NCBI GenBank assembly: GCA_910588555.1
Contig: CAJUPC010000001.1
Location: 1 to 64,000, forward strand
Length of the DNA stretch: 64,000 bases
Reading direction: 5' to 3'
DNA from: Candidatus Gastranaerophilales bacterium
GTDB taxonomy: Bacteria > Cyanobacteriota > Vampirovibrionia > Gastranaerophilales > Gastranaerophilaceae
Part shown: piece by piece, positions 25,709 to 33,210 of the stretch
Position numbering within the stretch: the stretch's first letter is position 1
How the letters are laid out: each line of letters starts with the position of its first letter
Position numbers and translations under genes: made by a program
Notes under the pieces: model-generated
Told to the model about the DNA's origin: nothing
The model's input: only the letters and a program-made list of their open reading frames with translations
Databases searched by the model: none

Positions 25709-26530
25709 TTAGCGTTTTAATTCTTGTTTATCTGATTTTAATAAGTTTTCGACAACAGCAATTTGTGATTTTAATTTGTTAAGTTCAATTTCAAGATTAG
25801 TTGAATTTTTTATATCTTTTAATTCCTGTTCTTTTCTCGCATTTTCACTAAGTTCGCCGATTGCATTTACTACAACACCAACAATTACATTCATAACGAT
25901 GAATGATGAAGATAGAATAAACGAGATAAAATAAATCCATGCAGCAGGGAATACCGCTATAACGGGTCTTGCAATACCCATTGACCAGCTTTCAAGTGTC
26001 ATAATCTGGAACAATGAGTACATACTTTTGCCAATACTGCCGAAAAATTCAGGAAAAGCCTCGGCAAACATTGTAGTTCCCATAATTGAAAATATATAGA
26101 ATATTAAAAGCAATAATAAACTTGCCCAACCAACATTCGGTATAGATTCGATAATAGCCTGAACAATAATTTTCAGACGATTTAATCTTGTAACCAATCT
26201 TAGTGCTCTTAACGCTCTTAATACTCTGAATGCACGGAAAGATGAAAAAGCTCCTCCTGTCGGTATCCAGGACATGGCAACAAGAATGAAATCAAAATTG
26301 TTCCAGCCGTCTTTAAAGAAATTTTTTCCGTAAACATATAATTTAATAAAAATTTCTATCGTAAAAATAATTACACATACAGTGCAGGAGTTATGTAAAA
26401 ATGTTCCGAATTTATTACATATTTGCGGATAAGTTAAAAGTCCGAGTATAATTGAATTAAAAATGATGACTGCAAGAATAAAATTTGTTACAAATTTGTT
26501 CTCAATAAAATTTTGTAATTTATTTTTCAT
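25709..26530 (-). CDS. Bacterial voltage-gated sodium channel (NavBac type)
   Basis: 273 residues forming a single six-helix voltage-gated channel domain. S4 (about 98-120) has arginines every third residue in FRAFRVLRALRALRLVTRL. The selectivity filter TLESWS (178-183) is the NaChBac-type sodium filter. S6 is rich in V/I, and a charged coiled coil (about 225-265) follows as in NavBac tetramers. Last gene of an overlapping operon (11 bases with ogt). Inner membrane; probably sodium entry linked to sodium or motility physiology, which is inference. Confidence 0.88.
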   Translation of the reverse strand: MKNKLQNFIENKFVTNFILAVIIFNSIILGLLTYPQICNKFGTFLHNSCTVCVIIFTIEIFIKLYVYGKNFFKDGWNNFDFILVAMSWIPTGGAFSSFRAFRVLRALRALRLVTRLNRLKIIVQAIIESIPNVGWASLLLLLIFYIFSIMGTTMFAEAFPEFFGSIGKSMYSLFQIMTLESWSMGIARPVIAVFPAAWIYFISFILSSSFIVMNVIVGVVVNAIGELSENARKEQELKDIKNSTNLEIELNKLKSQIAVVENLLKSDKQELKR

Positions 26531-26978
26531 ATTCCAATAGTTTCCTTTTTATGTCTAATCCGCCAGCATAACCGACTAATTTACCGTTTTTGCCAATGAC
26601 TCTATGGCATGGAATAATTATCGGTATAGGGTTTTTGTTATTTGCCATTCCGACTGCTCTTGAAGCTTTTGGATTTCCAACAGCAGCTGCAATGTCTTTA
26701 TAACATGCAGTTTCTCCATACGGGATTTTTGTTAAGCATTGCCAAACCTTTTTTTGAAATTCTGTACCTTGAGGGTTTAATGGTAAATCGAATGTTTGTC
26801 TTTTGCCTGAAAAATATTCTTCCAACTGTTTTTTTACTTCCCAAATTAAGGCTGAAGCCTTTATTTCGTAATTTTTGGTAACTAAGCTGTCTCGAAAAGA
26901 AATTTCCAGTAAAGATTTTTTATCCGTACATATCCATAATTTTCCTATTTCAAATTCAAAAGAGTAAGCGTAATTCAT
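26520..26978 (-). CDS. ogt: Methylated-DNA-protein-cysteine methyltransferase
   Basis: 152 residues. The active-site IIPCHRVIGKNG (about 121-132) is complete, with the helix-turn-helix part (GTEFQKKVWQCLTKIPYGET) before it. Ogt removes O6-methylguanine from DNA by suicide transfer to the cysteine. It overlaps DedA by 4 bases and the sodium channel by 11, so it is translationally coupled in the operon. Confidence 0.95.
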   Translation of the reverse strand: MNYAYSFEFEIGKLWICTDKKSLLEISFRDSLVTKNYEIKASALIWEVKKQLEEYFSGKRQTFDLPLNPQGTEFQKKVWQCLTKIPYGETACYKDIAAAVGNPKASRAVGMANNKNPIPIIIPCHRVIGKNGKLVGYAGGLDIKRKLLEYEK

Positions 26979-27601
26979 GATTCTTTTAAATGTTTAACAT
27001 GTTTATAAATATATAATACACCTAAAATTGCAAAAATTGCAACGATTGCAATATCAAATTTGTGCCAGATATGTTTAAATGCTTCCATATTCTGACCCAT
27101 TTTTACGCCAACATAAACAAGTAAATAGCTCCAAACAAGCGAACCTAAAAATGTTAGTGTGAAAAATATTCGTTTTTTAGCCCTTAAAATTCCTGCAGGA
27201 AGTGAGATGAAAGTTCTTACAACAGGCAGCATTCTGCATAAGAAAAATGCCCAATCGCCGTATTTTTCAACCCATTTGTCAGCTTCTTCAAGGTCTTTAT
27301 GAGAAATTAAGAAATATTTTCCATATTTTTCAACGAATTTTCTTCCTCCAAAATATCCAAGATAATATGAAGGTATTGAACCTAAGACACAGCCGAATGC
27401 GCCTGCCAGTGCAGCAATATGAAAATTCATTTCGCCTTTGCTTACAATGTATCCTGCAAATGGAAGAATGGCCTCACTCGGCAGAGGAATGTTACATGAC
27501 TCTATTGCCATAAGCAAACTTATTCCCCAGGGACCCATGATTGTAATTACATGTTCAATAAAGTTGATTAAGAATGCTAAAATTGCGTTTATAAAGTCCA
27601 T
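26975..27601 (-). CDS. DedA/SNARE-associated family membrane protein
   Basis: 208 residues with about five hydrophobic segments. DedA features are ESCNIPLPSEAILPFAGY (about 33-50), GCVLGSIPSYYLGYFGG (about 69-85) and FLCRMLPVVRTFISLPAG (about 119-136). Family members recycle lipid carriers (undecaprenyl phosphate or phospholipid flipping) and support membrane potential. Overlaps the HAD gene by 13 bases. Confidence 0.93.
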   Translation of the reverse strand: MDFINAILAFLINFIEHVITIMGPWGISLLMAIESCNIPLPSEAILPFAGYIVSKGEMNFHIAALAGAFGCVLGSIPSYYLGYFGGRKFVEKYGKYFLISHKDLEEADKWVEKYGDWAFFLCRMLPVVRTFISLPAGILRAKKRIFFTLTFLGSLVWSYLLVYVGVKMGQNMEAFKHIWHKFDIAIVAIFAILGVLYIYKHVKHLKES

Positions 27602-28284
27602 GATTTCTCCCTTACTGCTAAAATATTTCTGTCGATTTCGTCAAAATTTTTGATAATTTGGCTTACTGCGGGGATATTTTTGTATAAATCTTCACTTTCC
27701 ATTGAAGCGATTGCAATGATTTTTCCTATACCTGCAGCTCTTGCCGCTTCAATTCCCGAAACAGCATCTTCTACAACGATACATTCCTCGGGCTTTAAAC
27801 CCAAATTCTTTGCAGCTTTCAGATAAATATCGGGAGCCGGTTTGCCCTTGATATTCCCGTCATCAAACACGATTTTGTCTAACTCAAACCATTTTGCAAG
27901 ATTAAATTCTTCAATAAAAAAGTCCACATTGTTTTTTTCTGACATTGTTGCAATGGTTGTCGGAATATTGTTTTCTTTCAAATAATCAAGAAATTCAACT
28001 GCACCCGGAGCAAGAACCGTATTTTCTTTATCTTTTCTGCACATTTCTCTGTACACTGCTTCTTTTTCCTGAGCCAATTGTCCAACAAGTTCCGGCTCGG
28101 GCTTTCTGCCGAGAAGATATGCTAAAATGTCTTCATTTGTTCTGCCGAACATATAATCGCGCATTTCTTCATCAGTAAATGCGTGGTCCCTTACGCGTTT
28201 TGAAAATTCTCTCCAAGCTTCTAAGTGTTTTTCAGAGTCGAAAAACAGCGTTCCGTTAAAATCAAAAATTATTCCTTTGTACAT
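27589..28284 (-). CDS. HAD-superfamily hydrolase, beta-phosphoglucomutase-like
   Basis: 231 residues. Motif I FDFNGTLFFDSE (nucleophile D8; G-T in place of the common D-G-T, since the second acidic position is N), a helical cap domain, motif II T in ATMSEKNN (about 118) and motifs III/IV KGKPAPDIYLKAAKNL and VVEDAVSGIEAARAAG. This layout fits the beta-PGM/phosphatase subgroup. The second motif-I aspartate is replaced by asparagine, which in HAD enzymes can reduce or change phosphatase activity. First gene of the four-gene operon. Confidence 0.88.
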   Translation of the reverse strand: MYKGIIFDFNGTLFFDSEKHLEAWREFSKRVRDHAFTDEEMRDYMFGRTNEDILAYLLGRKPEPELVGQLAQEKEAVYREMCRKDKENTVLAPGAVEFLDYLKENNIPTTIATMSEKNNVDFFIEEFNLAKWFELDKIVFDDGNIKGKPAPDIYLKAAKNLGLKPEECIVVEDAVSGIEAARAAGIGKIIAIASMESEDLYKNIPAVSQIIKNFDEIDRNILAVREKSWTL

Positions 28285-28310
28285 TTGTCCTCTTTTACTA
28301 ATAATTGTCT

Positions 28311-28934
28311 TTATATCTGGTTTTCAATAAGTTTGTTGTAGTGCTCAAGATATGATTTTGCAGTTTTTTCCTTGTTTAATTTTTTGTATACATAAGCAAG
28401 GTTGTAGTGAAAATCTGCAACAGTGTTTTTCAAATCTATAGCAGTTAAAATTTCGAATTTAGCTTTTCCGTATTTGCCGAGAGCAATATATGCACAGCCA
28501 AGATTGTAATGTGCATAAGCATATTCGGGATGAAGTTTTATAACTTTTTTGTACTGTTCGACAGCCATATTTGGTTTTCCGTCTTGAAGATAAATATTGC
28601 CGAGATTGTAATAAGCTTTGTAAAAAGAGTCGTCAGTCTGAATTGCTCTGTTATACATAAAAACAGCTTCATCAAGTTTTCCCTGGTCTTGCAGAAGATT
28701 TCCCAAAAGTAGCCAGTTTTGTGCGCTTCTTTCTTCGTCAGGAATACTCAAAAGCATATTAAATGCGCTGTTTATTTCATTTCCCGCATAAAATACGTTT
28801 GCCTGTTCCGATAAAAGTTTGTATTGTTCTGTCTGAACAATTGTATTTGTGGGTTTAACTTTTTTTGCAGGGAGTGCAAATGCACAATTTGCGGTTAAAA
28901 CTATTAAAAATAAAATATAGCTAAATCTCTTCAT
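28311..28934 (-). CDS. Exported TPR-repeat protein
   Basis: 207 residues from the ATG at 28934, chosen because a signal peptide (MKRFSYILFLIVLTANCAFA) follows directly. About four TPR units (NWLLLGNLLQDQGKLDEAVF, YKAYYNLGNIYLQDGKPNMA, YAYAHYNLGCAYIALGKYGK and a last partial one) fill residues 75-200. Probably a periplasmic scaffold; no partner visible. It lies 26 bases downstream of the HAD gene's 5' end, so it may be the promoter-proximal gene of that operon. Confidence 0.82.
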   Translation of the reverse strand: MKRFSYILFLIVLTANCAFALPAKKVKPTNTIVQTEQYKLLSEQANVFYAGNEINSAFNMLLSIPDEERSAQNWLLLGNLLQDQGKLDEAVFMYNRAIQTDDSFYKAYYNLGNIYLQDGKPNMAVEQYKKVIKLHPEYAYAHYNLGCAYIALGKYGKAKFEILTAIDLKNTVADFHYNLAYVYKKLNKEKTAKSYLEHYNKLIENQI

Positions 28935-29010
28935 AAGAGGATTATAAAATAAATCAGAAAAAATATCCACAAAAATTTGACGAAATTTTTAAATGTTACA
29001 TAATGTTATT

Positions 29011-29066
29011 GATGTCTCTTTTACTGATTTAATACCCGCACTTTGACTCCTTGGTGCGGGCTTTTT
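29011..29066 (+). ncRNA. Candidate small RNA with its own terminator
   Basis: A plus-strand hairpin (CCCGCAC at 29035-29041, GTGCGGG at 29054-29060) is followed by CTTTTT, so it terminates plus-strand transcription, yet no plus-strand gene precedes it. About 16 bases separate TTGACG (28977-28982) from CATAAT (28999-29004), a fair promoter. The predicted RNA is about 55 bases with TTTGACTCCTTG in the loop, which contains the anti-Shine-Dalgarno-like CTCCTT. Exact ends are inferred. Confidence 0.35.
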
Positions 29067-29081
29067 ATTATATACAGTTTA

Positions 29082-29306
29082 TCACATAGTATCTTTTAAT
29101 AAATATTCAACAGTAACATCTAATGTTTTTGCAATTTTATATAATGTTTTCAAACTTAAACTTTTTTCTGCTCTTTCGATACACCCAATATAATTTCTAG
29201 CAGAGTCAATATTGAACGCAAGTTTCTCCTGAGAAAGTTTTTTTGCATTTCTAGCTTCTCTTATATTTTTACCTAATTTTTGGAAGAAATCTTGATATTC
29301 ATTCAT
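29082..29306 (-). CDS. XRE-family regulator, first of two similar pairs
   Basis: 74 residues from the ATG at 29306, chosen because it follows AGGTGGT. One helix-turn-helix: FFQKLGKNIREARNAKKLSQ, NIDSARNYIGCIERAEKSL and LYKIAKTLDVTVEYLL. Divergent from a small acidic protein gene (29373). A near-palindrome covers its own ribosome-binding site, so self-repression is plausible. Confidence 0.85.
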   Translation of the reverse strand: MNEYQDFFQKLGKNIREARNAKKLSQEKLAFNIDSARNYIGCIERAEKSLSLKTLYKIAKTLDVTVEYLLKDTM

Positions 29307-29357
29307 ACCACCTATTATGGTACATTTTTGTATTATCATCCACCACCAGTATGGTGG
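29307..29357. promoter_or_regulatory. Paired palindromic operators between XRE and small-protein genes
   Basis: CCACCAGTATGGTGG (29343-29357) is a perfect palindrome with a 3-base centre. ACCACCTATTATGGT (29307-29321) is a partial match with the same ACCACC and ATGGT ends, about 36 bases away centre to centre. Both lie in the divergent promoter region; the second overlaps the ribosome-binding site of the XRE gene. Confidence 0.55.
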
Positions 29358-29372
29358 CAGAAAGGGGAATAT

Positions 29373-29693
29373 ATGGACCATAATGATAAAAATGAAATCT
29401 TTTATAGTGACAAAGAAGAAAAATTTGAAAAAGAAAATAATCCTGTAAGATTAGAGTTTAACAATGTTAAAGCAAGCTGTAACAAAGTAGAATGTCTTAT
29501 TAACATGATGCTTACAGCATTAAAAAATGATTTTGACGAAACAGATAAAAATGATATTATTGATTATATTGAGTTAGTTCTTGAACAGCTTCAATGCCAT
29601 GATGAAACACTTGATGAGTTTTTTAATTCTTTGGATATTCCAAATACTAAGACAAAATTGATAGGTTTAAATTATTATAAAAAGAAAGATTAA
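29373..29693 (+). CDS. Small acidic helical protein paired with XRE regulator
   Basis: 106 residues from the ATG at 29373, which follows AAAGGGG. Highly acidic, with predicted long helices; no signal peptide. The segment LKNDFDETDKNDIIDYIELV (about 48-67) resembles LKNSFDES...YYLESI of the protein at 41912-42166, which also sits next to a divergent XRE gene. Function unknown; a partner or anti-regulator of the XRE protein is one guess. Confidence 0.65.
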   Translation: MDHNDKNEIFYSDKEEKFEKENNPVRLEFNNVKASCNKVECLINMMLTALKNDFDETDKNDIIDYIELVLEQLQCHDETLDEFFNSLDIPNTKTKLIGLNYYKKKD

Positions 29694-29791
29694 TTGCAGG
29701 TTTGGATATCCCAATTTTTTTATATTTCAAAAGTAACAATTTTTTTTATATTTTTTGTGCAAATTTGTAGTTTATGCTAACATTATTATAT

Positions 29792-30394
29792 ATGGACTTG
29801 AAGAGCAGATTGCAGAATTTAACAAAAAAACAAAAAGCTTATATCGGAGCTTTTGCCGCGATTGTGGCTCTTTTGATGTGGGCTTTTATTTCTGCCGGAG
29901 TAATTACAAATAATTTTAACAGAAGCCAGCTTCAAACCGACAAAGACAGGCAGGAAGCCTTAATCAACGGCATTATTCTGACAGAAACTAAAGACGAAAA
30001 CAAATACTGGGAGATTTATGGCGAAACCGGCAACTATGACAGCAGCAACGGCGTTGCTATGCTTAATAATGTTGTTGGAAACTTTTTTGACGATAATAAT
30101 GATGTCTCCATGAGTTTTGAGTCTTCAAAAGGTACTTATAACGAGAAAAAATCTCAAATTATATTATATGAAAATACATTTATTGTTTTGAAAGATTTGA
30201 CTACTCTTCGTGCAAATAAACTTATCTGGTCAGGTAAAGACCAGCCCGTTATTGCGGAGGGAAATGTGAGAATTACAAGAAACAGCGAGTTTCTTGCTCT
30301 TGCAAAAAGGGTTGAAATAAGCCCTGATTATGAACATTTTAAGATTAGCGGAAATGCAGTTTCCAAAGTTTTTAACGATAAGGAGAACAAGTGA
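29792..30394 (+). CDS. lptC: LPS export protein LptC
   Basis: 200 residues from the ATG at 29792 (an ATG 18 bases upstream is an alternative). One N-terminal membrane helix (YIGAFAAIVALLMWAFISAG, about 17-36) is followed by a beta-jellyroll OstA-like domain with LTETKDENKYWEIYGE and EGNVRITRN. LptC anchors to the LptBFG complex and passes LPS to LptA. It overlaps lptA by 4 bases. Family assignment rests on the fold pattern and on its neighbour. Confidence 0.82.
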   Translation: MDLKSRLQNLTKKQKAYIGAFAAIVALLMWAFISAGVITNNFNRSQLQTDKDRQEALINGIILTETKDENKYWEIYGETGNYDSSNGVAMLNNVVGNFFDDNNDVSMSFESSKGTYNEKKSQIILYENTFIVLKDLTTLRANKLIWSGKDQPVIAEGNVRITRNSEFLALAKRVEISPDYEHFKISGNAVSKVFNDKENK

Positions 30395-31374
30395 AAAAAA
30401 CAGTCTTAGCTATAATTATTACATTATTTGCGGCAGGTCTGATTGTTCAGGCTTCTGACCTTGTTATTGAGTCAAAAACGCAGAGTTATGCCGAAAATGA
30501 AAATAAATTGAAATTTGAAGGTGATGTAAAAGTCACCGTTGATGATTTGAAAGTTGTCGGAGAGTCGGCAGATGTGAGCATGGACGAAAATCAGAAACTT
30601 GATACTGCAACTTTTTATGACAAACCTTACGCTTATGAGGTTAAGAAAAATAAAAAACGCGAAGTTAAAGCTAATATTTTGAAAATGTCTTTGATTACAA
30701 AAGTTGTAAAAGCTCAGGGCGACACGCAGTCTATTGTTTTTGACGGCAAAACTCCCGTTGTTGTTATCAACGCAGATGAGCAGGAATATGATACAAAAAC
30801 AGGCATTATGACTGCAACAGGTGCTGTTACAATTCATTATAAAGAATTGGAAACTTTTTCTGACCATGCAAAAGTTAAGACTGATAAAAACGGTGATTTA
30901 AAAGATATTGAACTTACTGGGAATGCAAGAATTAAACAGCAGGGCGGTAATGATTCTTTTGCCGATAAATTTTTCTACAATGCAAATACAAAAATACTTA
31001 CGGCTGTAGGAAATACAACCTCTAATGCAGTTATGGAAGATGGTACAAAACTTATCTTGAAATCCGCTCGTCAGGAATTTGCGCAAGATAAAAATATTTT
31101 TAATGCATCGGGTAACGTAAGAGTTTGGTATCAGGATTATTATGCAGCAGGGCCGAAAATTGTTGTTTATCCGAATAAAGAAGGAAAGCCGAATGAAGTT
31201 TATTTCACGGGACGTTCAAGTATAACACAGGGTGTAAGAACAATTTATGCTGATAAAATTAAGATGACAATGAAACCGAAAGATTTCCATGCGGACGGAA
31301 ATACAAGAACAGTAATCAAAAATATCGGCTCGGGCGACAGTAATAATAACGGCGGAATGGGATTGGGATTATAA
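30391..31374 (+). CDS. lptA: LPS transport protein LptA (OstA-like)
   Basis: 327 residues with a signal peptide (MKKTVLAIIITLFAAGLIVQAS). It is longer than E. coli LptA (185) because the OstA-like beta repeats extend: QSYAENENKLKFEGDVKVTV, QEYDTKTGIMTATGAVTIHY, ARQEFAQDKNIFNASGNVRVWY. The C-terminus is Gly/Asn-rich. It forms the periplasmic bridge for LPS. The stop overlaps the next start (TAATG). The extra length suggests a longer bridge, or a fused second unit. Confidence 0.88.
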   Translation: MKKTVLAIIITLFAAGLIVQASDLVIESKTQSYAENENKLKFEGDVKVTVDDLKVVGESADVSMDENQKLDTATFYDKPYAYEVKKNKKREVKANILKMSLITKVVKAQGDTQSIVFDGKTPVVVINADEQEYDTKTGIMTATGAVTIHYKELETFSDHAKVKTDKNGDLKDIELTGNARIKQQGGNDSFADKFFYNANTKILTAVGNTTSNAVMEDGTKLILKSARQEFAQDKNIFNASGNVRVWYQDYYAAGPKIVVYPNKEGKPNEVYFTGRSSITQGVRTIYADKIKMTMKPKDFHADGNTRTVIKNIGSGDSNNNGGMGLGL

Positions 31375-32141
31375 TGAACACGGATAAAGCTGTAGAATTT
31401 TATAACAAAGGCGAATATAAAGAAGCAATCGATGCTTTCAGTGTAATATTGGAAGAATGTCCGGATAATGCCGAATTATACAATAACATTGCTTTGTGTT
31501 ATGCAAATTTGGGTGATTACGAAAAAGCCGAAAAGAATTATCTTAAAGCTCAGGAATTAAATCCTAAGTTACCTCAAATTTATATTAACCTTGCTGATAT
31601 TTATTATAGAAACAAAGATATGGCAAGCGGTATCGGGTTAATTACTACAGGGATTTGTGAAATTCCCGATAACATGGTTTTGCGTCATTATCTTGCAAGA
31701 TTTTATATGGAAGATGCAAAGCTTGATTTAGCTATTGACGAACTTGAAGCTATTTTGGAAAAACAGCCTGATAATTATGATGTTTATTATGATTTGGGTA
31801 AGGTTCATTTTGAGCTTGGTAATTATGCCTGTGCTATAGAAAATTTTGAAAATGTTCTTGAATATAAGAGTGAAAATCCTTGGATTTATTATTATCTCGG
31901 TGAAGCTTACGAGGCTAATGATGAAATTGATAAGGCAATTTCAAATTTCTTGAAAGCCATTGCACGTAATGAAGCTTTTTCACCTGCATATAAAAAAGTT
32001 GCTATTTTGTTTCTTGCACGCGGTGACTATGATGATGCAATTGAATATTTTGAGGATTATATTGAATTGGATATTCCCGAAGAAGAAGCAGGCAAAATTA
32101 AAGAATTGATAGAAAGAATTAAGAAAAAACAAAATGGATAA
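31374..32141 (+). CDS. Cytoplasmic TPR-repeat protein
   Basis: 255 residues, almost wholly TPR units (e.g. AVEFYNKGEYKEAIDAFSVI, AELYNNIALCYANLGDYEKA, PWIYYYLGEAYEANDEIDKA), seven or so. No signal peptide. It starts on the lptA stop codon and overlaps dprA by 8 bases. A scaffold role is likely; a link to LPS transport is only suggested by position. Confidence 0.88.
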   Translation: MNTDKAVEFYNKGEYKEAIDAFSVILEECPDNAELYNNIALCYANLGDYEKAEKNYLKAQELNPKLPQIYINLADIYYRNKDMASGIGLITTGICEIPDNMVLRHYLARFYMEDAKLDLAIDELEAILEKQPDNYDVYYDLGKVHFELGNYACAIENFENVLEYKSENPWIYYYLGEAYEANDEIDKAISNFLKAIARNEAFSPAYKKVAILFLARGDYDDAIEYFEDYIELDIPEEEAGKIKELIERIKKKQNG

Positions 32142-33210
32142 ATACTGGGTTGCTTTTTCATCAATAGAAGAGATAGACAGTTCTTTTATTCAAAGGCTGT
32201 ATAATTATTACGGAGATATTGAAACGGCATTTAACGCCGATGATTTGTCCTGTATTGACGGTTTGAGCGTAAAAAAAGCAGAAAAATTTTTGAGATTGAG
32301 AGATAAAGTTAATCCCGATAAAGCTTTGCAGACTGTTATTGATAAAGGAATTAAATTTGTTACTTTTCAAGATGAAAAGTATCCCATAATGCTCAGAAAC
32401 ATTGATAATCCTCCGTCTATTCTTTATTACAAAGGTGATTTGTTTGATTGTAATTTAGAAAAAACTCTTGCGGTTGTCGGCTCAAGAAAAGCGACGAGTT
32501 ATGCAAAAGATGCGCTTGCAAAGATTATTTCAGAATTAAATGGGACAGATATTTGTATAGTTTCGGGTTTGGCATCCGGAATTGATACTACAGCTCATGT
32601 TACAGCATTAGAGAATAGCCTGAAAACAATAGGAGTAATCGCAAGCGGTTTTGATTTTACATATCCTGCGGCAAACAAAGATTTGTATAAAAGAATTGAA
32701 GAAGGCTGCGGAGCAGTGGTCAGCGAATATTATCCGACATTTGAACCTTTAAAGTTTCGTTTTCCTCAGAGAAACAGGATTGTATCGGGCTTAAGTTACG
32801 GCACTTTAGTTGCTGAAGCGTCATTAAAAAGCGGAGCCTTGATTACTTCTAATTTAACTCTTGAACAGGGCCGAGAATTGATGTGTATACCAGGTTTGAT
32901 TACCAATCCGAATACGCAGGGTATTTATAAATTACTTAAAAACGGTGCAGCATTGGTTACATGCGCTGATGATGTTTTGGAAGCTTTAAACTGGGAAGTG
33001 AAAATTGAACAGCAAAATTTATTTAATCTTCCTGAATTGAGCGAAGATGAACAAAGAATTTATGAGGCTTTGGAAATTGAGGATAAATGCGTCGATGAAT
33101 TACAGGCATTTACAAAGTTGAGTATAGATAATTTGTTGATGTACTTGACAACAATGGAGCTTAAAGGCATAATAAAACAGGTCGACGGGGATAGATACAG
33201 GAAAATATAA
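32134..33210 (+). CDS. dprA: DNA processing protein DprA
   Basis: 358 residues. The N-terminal SAM-like part is followed by the Rossmann-type DprA core with VVGSRKATSYAKDALAKI (about 113-130), SGLASGIDTTAHVTAL (about 149-164) and FRFPQRNRIVSGLSYGTLVAEA (about 207-228), then a C-terminal winged helix. DprA loads RecA on incoming single-stranded DNA in transformation. It lies in the lptC-to-topA gene string with overlaps on both sides; the stop touches the topA start. Confidence 0.95.
   Translation: MDKYWVAFSSIEEIDSSFIQRLYNYYGDIETAFNADDLSCIDGLSVKKAEKFLRLRDKVNPDKALQTVIDKGIKFVTFQDEKYPIMLRNIDNPPSILYYKGDLFDCNLEKTLAVVGSRKATSYAKDALAKIISELNGTDICIVSGLASGIDTTAHVTALENSLKTIGVIASGFDFTYPAANKDLYKRIEEGCGAVVSEYYPTFEPLKFRFPQRNRIVSGLSYGTLVAEASLKSGALITSNLTLEQGRELMCIPGLITNPNTQGIYKLLKNGAALVTCADDVLEALNWEVKIEQQNLFNLPELSEDEQRIYEALEIEDKCVDELQAFTKLSIDNLLMYLTTMELKGIIKQVDGDRYRKI

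Noticed and set aside
28993..29010. An HLR1-type RpaB binding site (GTTACATAATGTTA)
   Set aside because: The spacing between the two half-sites does not match the HLR1 consensus.
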